Source: Ilex aquifolium (lineage: Eukaryota > Streptophyta > Magnoliopsida > Aquifoliales > Aquifoliaceae). From it: a stretch of DNA of 64,000 bases. The notes beneath the pieces are model-generated. The model worked only from the letters and a program-made list of their open reading frames with translations, ran no database searches and was not told where the DNA came from. The DNA lies in assembly GCA_951799425.1 (NCBI GenBank), contig OX637391.1, forward strand, positions 48,455,069 to 48,519,068. The letters are read 5' to 3'. This document shows positions 22,974-32,430 of this stretch, one piece after another; position 1 is the first letter of the stretch; each line of letters begins with the position of its first letter. The position numbers and the translations under genes are program-made.

Positions 22974-25571
22974 ATGTCAGCCTCTTCTGGAGCCACTCGC
23001 TCCTTTGTTTCACTCTTAGGGGATAGGTCAGCCGAGGAAGATACTGAATTAGGGGAAGTAGGTGACGAGATAGACAATTTCCCTGGGGTAGATGTCGTTG
23101 ATTCTGAGGTCAATACCGGGGAGTTCCCCTCAGCATCTTCTCCCCTGCCCCCTAAGTCAAACAAAGGCAAAGGCAAGGTCAGTGGAGTTGGGATTTCTGA
23201 TGTCTCAACGTACTTAGGAGCTGCTTATAAGCTAGCTGAGCAAGTGGGCCTTAGCAAGCTCAATGCTTTTTTGTTAAACGTTTTGCGTACTCGCTATCGC
23301 TTCCCTGATGGCGTTGAGCTCTTGAGCCCAGACAGTTTTACTCCCTATGTTGCCCAGGTTAATAAGAGGGTCTGTTTTTTTGAGGCCGCCTTGGATAATG
23401 GCCTTCGTTTTCCTATACATCCCTTTTTCAAAACCATTTTGCAGTACTTCCACGTGTGTCCCTCTCAACTTTCTCCTAATTTCTGGGGTGTCTTAGCGGG
23501 TCTTCTGGTTATTTTCAAAGATTTAGACCTCGGGGTCCCTACCCTTCCTTTGTTCTTAGAGTTCTTCAATGTTAAACCGACCTCTGAAGGCTTCTTGTAT
23601 GCCTCTAAGCGTGCCAATGTTAGGCAGCTTATTTCTACCATTCCGACCTCTCACAAGCACTGGAAGGAACATTTCTTTTTTGTCGGGGGCACCAATTGGG
23701 AATACGATCCTGCTGACAGGTCGGACACTCTTGGTATTCCCAAGGCCTGGACTCGTCCGGACAACTTGGGTGAGTCCTTAATTGGGTTAGTTGTGTTTTT
23801 CGTTTCGAGGACCATGAGCTCCTAACTCTGTTCTGCCTTTGAGTTTTCTAGGTACTCGTCTCAAGCTTAGCACTGAGGAACAAAAGGCGAGGGAGATATT
23901 GGCGAGGTGCACCCCAAGAAGGTATTCCGAGCTCATTCTGCCTTGGGTTTTGGTGGACAGAGGGTTCAGCCTCCCTGAGGTAGAGATTGAGGCTCCGCTT
24001 CCAATTTCTGTGGTCAGACCTGAAGGAGCTGCTGGTAACCCCCTTTTCCTAAGGGTTCCTTTATCTTACTTTTCATTTATTTTTGTCTAACTGTTTTAGC
24101 TCAGATCTTCCAGGATCTTCCACTATGAGGCTTAACCCGGAGGAATCCAGGCCAAGGTGGATAAGTTGTCAAGGAGTGGCAGAGGTAGCAAGCGAAAGGT
24201 CCAGGTTGGTTCTGGGAGTAGCTCTGCTCCTCAGGCCAAAGTTCAAAAGGTGGGGGGGCCAACTTCTTCTTCAGCTGCTGAGGACCTGGCTCCTCCACCT
24301 AGTTCCTCCGAGGTTGTGAAGACCCCCCCTTCTCTAAAAACCCAGCCTATCTTGGCGGGAGGACATACCTCTCCTTCCTCGTCAGAGATTGAGAAGGCTT
24401 TGGATGTGATCCCGCGTATCCGACCTGGTAGTTTCAAATACAGCTCTTCAGGGAAGATTATTAAGACACCACCGGTGGGTTCTGAGGGCAAGAAGGGGAC
24501 GCTACCCGACGTGAAGGAAGATGAGGATTCCTTTTTTGAAAACATGGAGCTTGCCGCAGGGGCTGTTTCCTCTATTCTCCCCGAGTCTGACATCAAGAGG
24601 GCTGCCACTATGGAGCTTGAAGAGTCCATCGCCTTAGCTCTTCAGGGAGCAGCCTCTATAAGTCTTGATATTCTCAGTCACCCGCTTATCCTTACGCCAT
24701 AGCTGTTTGCCGCTTGCTTTATTTACCTTTGTCTTTTTAGATGGCTATCCACGTAAAGGGCCTGTTGAGGAGAGTTCGGTCTTCCGAGTCTTCTGTTAAA
24801 GCTCTGAAGGCGTATGAGCTCAAGGTTGCGGAGCAGGCTTTTGAGAATGAGGATCTCCGAAACCGAGTAAAGGACCTAACCGAACAGTTGGAGAAGCAAT
24901 CCTCTGATCTCAAAGGCTTTCAAGCGGCCAAGCTCAAGGCTGAGGAGGGAGAGAAGAAGGCTCGCGACGAGCTAAGGATTGTGGGGGATGAGCTGAAGCA
25001 CAAAACTGAGCTCTGGGCTAAGGCTAACCAGGATGCTTTCGACGCCCGCAACTCTCTTGAATTCACAAAGAGAGAATATGACACCATTTGCGAGGCCAAT
25101 GGGATTCTCCACCAGGAGCTCAAGGAGAAGAGTGATTTAATAGCTGAGCTGACTGATGAAGCTACCACCCAATGGGCCTCTGGATGGATTGCTTTTCAGC
25201 GTAAGGCTTGCAAGAATTTTCCTGACCTAGATTTCAATTTTCCTATCCCAACAGAAGGGGAATTGGAAGAAACTGACTCTGATGGTGAGGAAGATACCTC
25301 AGCTCTTCCTCCTGAAGCCCCGCTCCAGGATATACCTGCTCCTCCCACAATTGTTCGTGTTGCGTCCTTCTCTGCTGACCTGGTGACCGAAGCTCTTGAA
25401 CAAGGATCATTACCAGATAGGGCAGAGGCTCGTAGGGTCAGCGTTCCTGACAATTCTACTCCTCCAGCTTTAGGATCCTTGCCCCCTGACCTCCTGAGTT
25501 CTGCCACTCCTGTTGAGGCTGCATCCGCCGAGCTGCAGGATCTTCTGTCCACTCCCCCTCCAGAAACATAG
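22974..25571 (+). CDS. antisense ORF A: 'putative gypsy type transposon' (Transposase_28-like) protein, spliced
   Basis: It lies on the strand opposite gag-pol. Exon 1 (22974-23769) codes for an acidic N-terminus, then a domain with VCFFEAALDNGLRFPIHPF, CPSQLSPNFWGVLAGL and PLFLEFFNV, which I recognise as the Pfam 'putative gypsy type transposon' (Transposase_28) type. A GTGAGT donor at 23770 and TTTTCTAG acceptor at 23851-23852 join it in phase to exon 2 (23853-24034; GTRLKLSTEEQKAREI, LPWVLVDRGFSLPEVE). A good donor follows (GGTAACC), but the next exon (region about 24151-24702, Ser/Pro/Lys-rich) has no clean in-phase acceptor. The last exon (24741-25571) follows CTTTTTAG and codes for a long coiled coil (residues rich in E, K, L heptads) and a Pro/Glu-rich tail. 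Function is unknown; such ORFs travel with Tat-clade elements. Confidence 0.65.
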
Positions 25572-26544
25572 GATTTTTTAGTTGTAACCTCTTTTCTTTG
25601 TAAGAATGTTTTTTTTTTTTTTTGATGCAACTTTGCCTTGGGCTAGGATTTTTGTGTTACTTTGCAATCTTCATCTGTTTTTCCTTTGCTGGCTTAGCAC
25701 ATATATACCTTTGAATTTCGATTTCGAACTGCACACTTACTTGTTTTGCTTTACATACTCCCCTTCCCCCCTTCGCTTTGAGGGGTGTTGTGCACTTCTT
25801 GAAGCGACATTACTAGATTTGAAGAGTATAGAAGACTTGGTGTTGAGCTCGGTATTTGGTATATTAGGGATCCCTTCCCTTTTCTTCTTCATTCTGAGCC
25901 ACACAGCTTGATATTTTGAACTGGCGAGTTCCTTCTGAGCTACATGGCTTGAGTTTGTGAACTTAGGAATTCTTACTGAGCTATATAGCTCTTTTTGTGA
26001 CCTTAAAAGCTCTTTCTGAGCTTCATGGCTCTTTTAATAGACCCTTACTGGAATAAATAACAAATTCTACTGCTTTATTATTCTGAACTTTCTTCTGAGT
26101 TCTCTTATCCTTCCCTTATCCCCCATTGCTTTGAGAAGTGCTTCAGTCCTTCTTCACACAAGATTATGGACTTCATGAGCTGCAGGTCTGAGAGATCACG
26201 CTGAGGTGCAATGTTGCCAACCGGGCTGAGCTCCGAATTGAGGAATACTCTGGTGGGGTTAGAACTTTCTTCGGTCGTTTTGAGTGCGATAGGAGGGTTA
26301 ATCTTGCGCTGATTCCTTTCCCCGCCTTTTTTCCAACCGTTTTCCATAACCGTAACCACCTTTATTAATTAAGAAATCAAAAAGGCAGCCGACTCCCTTT
26401 CGCGTGACTCTTGGTTTCCTAAATACTTACAACGTTCTTTAAGTCTCCTATCTTCTGCCAAGTTTCTTTCTTCTTTTGCAAAAAATATTCCTGAGTTTCT
26501 TCTTGATTCTTCGTGGTTACCCCCTGTTTTCTTTGCAAGCTTTA
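25572..26544. other. spacer between the two antisense ORFs
   Basis: T-rich start (25609-25623), then about 200 bp of loosely repeated CTGAGC(T/A)..ATGGCT phrases at about 25880-26040, related in style to the GAGCTGAAGAGCTC repeats at 28111. A minus-strand frame at 26105-26359 has no recognised domain. Confidence 0.4.
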
Positions 26545-27635
26545 ATGGCTGCCCCTACTTCTTCTTTGTTCCAAGGAAGGACTTCCTTCGGGATCGACTG
26601 GAAGTGGCATTGCCATTATTTATCTCCATCGTCCCTAGAATCCTCTGATTTGAAAGCCATCCAGAAACGGTTCTTTCCTGATCTCGATCTGCCTTTGCGA
26701 ATCCCTACCCCGGATGAGCCCTGTAACTACCTTCCTCGAGGGGAAGTCTGCTTCTTCGAAGGTGCCCTGGACATGGGATTTCGCCTTCCCATTCATCCGG
26801 CCATAGGGCGAGTTCTTGCCTACTATGGCCTATGCCCTTCTCGCCTTTCCCCACGGGGGTGGGCTGCTATGGTAAGCTTCTTCCTGTTCTGTCGCCTACA
26901 TGGTCTTGGCAGGTTCCCCTTTGTCTCTGAGTTTCTATACTTCTTCGAGATCGAAGAAGACGATGTCCCCTGCTTCAGCTTCTTCCGTTGGAGGAATTTC
27001 AAATTACGCCCTTTGGTTCTAGGCCTTCCCTCCAATCCTGAAGGATGGTCTAGACGCTTCTTTTTTGCTTCTGGGGAGTCTTGGCGGTCCCCTGAGGATC
27101 GCTGTCGTGAAGCTAGGATTACACGGTCCTGAAATAGCTTCTCTCGTATTGGTAGGTTCGATCTGAGCTCTCTTGACTTTAAACTTTTCTTGACGATTGG
27201 TTCTCATTATATTCTTCTTGCTCAGGTCCCCCTGACTTGGATGTGCCCGAGATGATAAATATTGATGAATTGCTGCTTGCTGAGTCTAGGACTTATTCTG
27301 AGCTGATGACGAGTGCCAACCTTTATTTGCTTGGGGCTGAGGCTACTGAATTTGAATTTTCCACTGTTCCTTACCCTTCCTGGACATCTGTCTTTGACTC
27401 TGGCGACGAAGGGGATTCCGATGAGGATGGGGACGCTGGTGCGAGCTCAAAGAGGCGTAGGAGGGATGGCTCTTTTTCCCCTGATTCTCTGTCCACTATC
27501 TTCCTCACCCCGGCAGGTCAGAAACTTCTTGATTCACTTTATAAGGCTGAGCAAGAAAGGGACGAGCTGAAGAAGGAGAATGCTAGCCTGAAGGAAGAAA
27601 TTGTTGAGCTGAAGTCTCAGCTTAAAAAAGATTAG
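26545..27635 (+). CDS. antisense ORF B: second, diverged Transposase_28-like protein
   Basis: This is a paralogue of antisense ORF A. From ATG 26545 (MAAPTSSLFQGR) it carries EVCFFEGALDMGFRLPIHPA, LCPSRLSPRGWAAMVSF and FPFVSEFLYFFE, aligning with the same blocks of ORF A. The first frame ends at TGA 27130-27132. A likely donor (ATTG|GTAGGT near 27151) and acceptor (CTTGCTCAG, just before 27226) lead to a second exon containing DLDVPEMINIDELLLAESRTY, an acidic Asp/Glu stretch, a basic KRRRR patch and a C-terminal coiled coil (KLLDSLYKAEQERDELKKEN, then LKSQLKKD) ending at 27635. The TGA before the donor suggests an indel or another donor. It lacks the long coiled-coil exon of ORF A. Confidence 0.6.
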
Positions 27636-28110
27636 GGCCTCTATCCCTTTGCATTTCCTTTGTTTTTTTTGAACGTTGCCAAATTATGGCTCTCTTTAAA
27701 TGTTTCTTGAATGTTTGTATTCTTGGATATTCTGAATACCAGATCTTTCATTTCTGAATCTTTATGAACTAAGGAGTCCTACCCGAATTCTGTAAACTTA
27801 TTTCAGCACACTCTTTGGGGTTCAGAACACGAACGTAGATGGAAAACAGAAGATCATGTTTGTACCGTCCTTAGTCCATGACTGGTTCCACAGGTCGGAC
27901 CATGAATATTGATGGAAAACAGAAGATCGCGTTTGCACTGACCTTAATTCCTAACTGATTTTCGTAGATGATCTCTGCTGCACCAAACATATTGGGGTCT
28001 TCGAGTGCGTCGGCAGTGCATAATGACTACTGGTCGTGGGGAAAGACTGTTGGTGTCTCCAAGAAGAGACCAGCTTTGAATTTTATGAGCCTAGAAGTGT
28101 GTCGTTTGCG
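27636..28110. other. non-coding stretch within the Gypsy element
   Basis: Contains two copies of a phrase around 'GATGGAAAACAGAAGATC' (about 27838 and 27911) roughly 72 bp apart, so a small tandem duplication. No coding domain. Confidence 0.5.
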
Positions 28111-28440
28111 TATGAGCTGAAGAGCTCATTTTGACCTTTTTAAGCTGAGAAGCTTATCCCTTATTTATGAGCTGAAGAGCTCATCTTGCCTTTTATAAGC
28201 TTAGAAACTTATCGCTTATTTATGAGCTGAAGAGCTCATCTTGTATTTTATAAGCTTAGAAGCTTATCGTTTGTTTATGAGCTGAAGAGCTCATCTTGAT
28301 TTTTATAAGCTGAGAAGCTTATCGTTTGCTTATGAGCTGAAGAGCTCATCTTGATTTTTTATAAGCTAAGAAGCTTATCGTTTGTTTATGAGCTGAAGAG
28401 CTCATCTTGATTTTTATAAGCTGAGAAGCTTATCGTTAGC
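28111..28440. repeat. 55 bp tandem array of two alternating palindromes
   Basis: Six units start at 28111, 28166, 28221, 28276, 28331 and 28387. Each contains GAGCTGAAGAGCTC followed by AAGCTNAGAAGCTT, two short inverted repeats about 25 bp apart. The array sits between antisense ORF B and the end of pol. Confidence 0.9.
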
Positions 28441-28538
28441 TGTAGAGCTTATTGCACCTTCCTTTACTTTGGAAACCATACAAGGGTGAATAAAAGACTC
28501 GTTTATTCTTATTAAAACAGCTCTGTTATAAATAATAC

Positions 28539-31500
28539 TTACTGAAAGAACTTTTTAAGGTGTTCGATGTTCCAAGAGTGTGGTAGGACCTTCCCCTCCT
28601 CTGTTTGTAACTCATAGTTCCTCAGTCTGATTACCCTTGATACGATATAGGGTCCTTCCCAGTTGGGTCCCAACTTCCCATGCGTAGGATCCTTCCTTGC
28701 AAGCAGAAGCCTCCTAAGTACCAAGTCTCCAGCCTTGAAACTTCTGTGCCTTACCTTCCTGTCGTAGTATCTTGCAGTTTTCCTTTGGTAAATTTGGACA
28801 CGATGCAGAGCTCTGTCTCTTTTTTCATCCAAGAGATCGAGGTTTAATAAGAGAGACTCATCATTGTGTTCGGCATCTGCAAATTCCACCCTTGGTGATT
28901 GGAGCCCCACCTCAACAGGGGCTACCGCTTCGGTTCCAAAGGCTAAAGCGAAGGGGGTTTCCTGAGTTGCAGACCTGACGGTGGTCATGTAGGCCCACAG
29001 CACCTCAGGGATGTACTCCACCCACTTGCCTTTTAGGTTTTCTAATTTGGTCTTCAGAGCTGTCTTTATGGTTCTGATTGTGACCTCTGCTTGCCCATTG
29101 GATTGAGGATGTGCAGGAGCTGAGAAATAGTTCTTTATCCCAAGCTCAGCACAAAAGCTCTTAAACTTTGAGTTGTCAAACTGCTTCCCATTGTCAGACA
29201 CGACTGCTCTGGGAACCCCAAATCTGCAAACTATCGACTTCCAAACAAAGTTTTGGACTTTTTGTTCGGTGATTATTGTCAAAGGTTCGACCTCTGCCCA
29301 CTTGGTGAAGTAATCCACCCCTATAATAGCAAACTTGCATTGTCCCACACCGGTCGGAAGGGGTTCAAGAATATCCAAACCCCACTGTTGGAAAGGTCAT
29401 GGGCTTACCACTGAGGTTAGCAGCTCAGGTGGACAGTGGGAAACATTGGCATGTTCCTGGCAAACCCTGCATTTTTTTACTAAATCGGTGGCATCTTTGA
29501 GCATGGTTGGCCAATAATATCCTTGTCTCAGTACTTTTCCTGTCAAGGCCCGAGCTCCTATATGATTGCCACATATCCCTTCATGTACTTCTCTGAGTAT
29601 ATAGTTGGCATCTTCATCTCCCACGCACTTAAGGAGAGGCGTTGAGAATCCTTGTTTGTACAGATTTCCTTGCAGCAAGGAAAACCTGACTGACCTGGTC
29701 CTCAGCTTGGATGCCTCCTTGGCATCGCTTGGCAGAGTCCCACTCTGCAGGTACCCTATGATGGGGTCCATCCAGCTCGGCTGAGCTTTAATTGGTAGTA
29801 TGTCCTCTTCTTCGATACCCACTGAAGGCTCTGGAAGGTGCTCTACTGGTATTAGCCTAACCAAATCTTCTTGTGAAGTAGTTGCTAACCTCGCCAATGC
29901 ATCCACTCGTGCATTCTCTGCTCTGGGCACGTGTCTGACGTTAACCTGCACAAATTTTTTCATTAGTTCTCGTACCTTTCTGAGGTAAAGGACCATTTTT
30001 TCGCCTCTCGCTTCGTAGGACTCCTCTATCTGCTTTACTACCAGTTGAGAGTCACTGCAGATCTTCAGCTGCTCTGCTTCCATAGAATAAGCAAGATTGA
30101 GCCCAGCGATGACAGCTTCATATTCTGCCTCGTTATTTGAAGCCTTGAACCCAAACCTAAGGGCATACTCGACATCTATTCCTTCTGGAGAGGTCAAGAT
30201 CATTCCTGCACCGCTTCCCTGAGCATTGGCAGCTCCATCTACTGAAAGCCTCCATATGGGGAGGTCTAGTATTAAATCTGTGGTCTCCCTAGGCGCTGCT
30301 GCTGTGAACTCTGCGATGAAATCCGCCAAAATTTGCCCTTTGATCGCAGTTCTTGGCTTATATCTGATATCAAACTCACTGAGCTCTATGGCCCATTTAA
30401 CCAGCCTCCCCGAGGACTCTGGCTTATGCAACACTTGCTTCAATGGCTGGTCTGTTGGAACCTCGATAGTATGAGCCTGGAAATAGGGCCTAAGTCTCCT
30501 GACTGTTGTAACCAATGCTAGAACGAGTTTTTCCATCTTTGGATATCTCTCCTCTGCCCCCCTCAGAGCTCTGCTACAGTAATAGACTGGTTGCTGAGCT
30601 CTGTCTCGTTCTCTAACCAGCGCTACGCTTGTTGAAAAATCTGAAACTGCTAGGTAGAGAGTAAGGACTTCCCCTACTAAAGGGCTCACCAAAACAGGAG
30701 GAGAGCTCATATAATTCTTCAGGGCTTCGAATGCTTCTTCACACCTGGTATCCCACTGGAACGCCTTCTTTAAGATCTGAAAGAATGACTGGCACTTATC
30801 GCTTGACCTAGACACAAAACGGCTCAAGGCAGCTATCCTGCCTGTCAAGCGTTGCACCTCCCTTGTGTTGGACGGTGATTGTATTTCCACCATTGCCCTA
30901 ACCTTCTCTGGGTTAGCTTCAATCCCTCTGCTGCTAACTATAAAACCCAGGAATTTTCCTGCCAAGACCCCAAATGCGCATTTCGCAGGGTTGAGCTTCA
31001 TTTTGTACTCCTTTAGAATCTGGAATGATTCGGCTAGGTGCTCGATGTGGAGCTCTGCTTTTAGTGACTTTATTAACATGTCATCGATGTAAACTTCCAT
31101 AGATGCACCTATTTGTTTTTGGAACATCCTATTTACCAGTCGCTGGTAAGTGGCTCCAGCGTTCTTTAGTCCGAAAGGCATGACCTGATAACAGTATGTT
31201 CTCTGTGCAGTTACAAAGGAGGTCTTCTCTTGGTCATTGGGATCCATCCTAATTTGGTTATAACCTGAGAAGGCGTCCATGAAGCTCAGCAGCTCGTGTC
31301 CAGCTGTGGCATCCACTATTAAGTCGATCCGAGGTAAGGGAAAACAATCCTTGGGGCATGCTCGGTTGAGATCAGTGAAGTCGATGCACAGTCGCCATTT
31401 GCCATTGGTTTTCTTGACGAGGACTACGTTCGCCAACCAGGTAGGGTAGTCAACTTCCCTGATAGCCTTGGCATGGAGGAGTTTGCTGACCTCCTCATTA

Positions 31501-32430
31501 ATTGCCCTTTGCCTTTCGGAGGCAAAGCTTCTCCTCTTTTGTTTGACGGGCTTGCAAATTGGGTTCACGCTTAGCTTATGGGTAATAACCGAAGGGTCAA
31601 TTCCTTCCATGTCTTCTTGCTTCCAAGCAAACACTCATATATTCTCCTTCAGGAACTGGATGAGGAGGCCTTTGAGCTCAGCGTTCAGTCTGGAACCTAC
31701 ATAAACGAGGTGTTCTAGCTTCCTATCAAGCTGAATTGGTTCCAGCTCTTCTGAGGGCATTGGTCTTGACGGGCTTGCAAGTTGGGTTCACGCTTAGCTT
31801 ATGGGTAATAACCGAAGGGTCAATTCCTTCCATGTCTTCTTGCTTCCAAGCAAACACTCCTATATTCTCCTTCAGGAACTGGATGAGGAGGCCTTTGAGC
31901 TCAGCGTTCAGTCTGGAACCTACATAAACGAGGTGTTCTGGCTTCCCATCGAGCTGAATTAGTTCCAGCTCTTCTGAGGGCATTGGTCTTGTCTCCATTT
32001 CATCTCTCATGTCGAGTTCATCCAATTGGATTTTCTCAACCTCCTTCCTTTTTACAGAAGCCATGTAGCATTCTCTTGCTACACGCTGGTCTCCTCGGAC
32101 TGCTCCAATTCCATTTTCTGTGGGGAATTTGACGACCAAGTGATATGCAGATGGGATTGCCTTCATGGAATTAATGGATGGCCTTCCAAGCAAGATGTTG
32201 TATGCAGAGGGTGCATCGACCACTAGGAATTTTACGGTAGTGGTGGCTTGGCAAGGTGGGTCCCCTAGGGTGAGCACGAGTTGGATCGAGCCCAGGGGGA
32301 GCACCCTTTCCCCGGAGAATCCCAGCAAGTGAGTGTTTACAGGTTCAAGTCTCTCCCTTCCTATGTCCATCTTGTCGAATGCAGGTGCGAAAATGATATC
32401 CGCTGAGCTCCCGTTATCGATTAGGACCAA
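28539..32430 (-). pseudogene. Gypsy/Tat pol (protease, RT, RNase H, second RNase H, integrase), broken
   Basis: Protease carries VLIDNGSSADIIF near 32425. RT follows the 223 bp duplication, with the active site VYIDDMLIKS (about 31090) and KFLGFIVSSRGIEANPEKV. The Gypsy RNase H core (LYLAVSDFSTSVALV, YYCSRALRGAEERYPKMEKL) is followed by a second RNase H-like domain (WRLSVDGAANAQGSGAGMIL, NNEAEYEAVIAGL, CSDSQLVVKQ), a Tat feature. Integrase has the zinc-binding part (ICGNHIGARAL ... CRVCQEHAN) and the catalytic residues in IGVDYFTKWAEVE, VVSDNGKQFD and NGQAEV. It ends at 28539. A TGA at 29399-29397 replaces the usual Trp in the SPWPFQQWG-type block, and the duplication shifts the frame by +1 between protease and RT. 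Otherwise the frames are long, fitting a young element. Confidence 0.93.
31543..31991 (-). repeat. 223 bp tandem duplication inside pol
   Basis: Two adjacent copies (31543-31765 and 31766-31988, plus a few shared bases) repeat the segment coding for FAWKQEDMEGIDPSVITHKLS. Copies differ at a handful of sites (for example CACTCATATATTC versus CACTCCTATATTC). As 223 is not a multiple of three, the protease and RT frames are out of phase. Confidence 0.92.

Noticed and set aside
28111-28440. CRISPR-like array
   Set aside because: Regular spacing, but the 'spacers' are themselves repeated and this is inside a plant retrotransposon; it is a tandem satellite.
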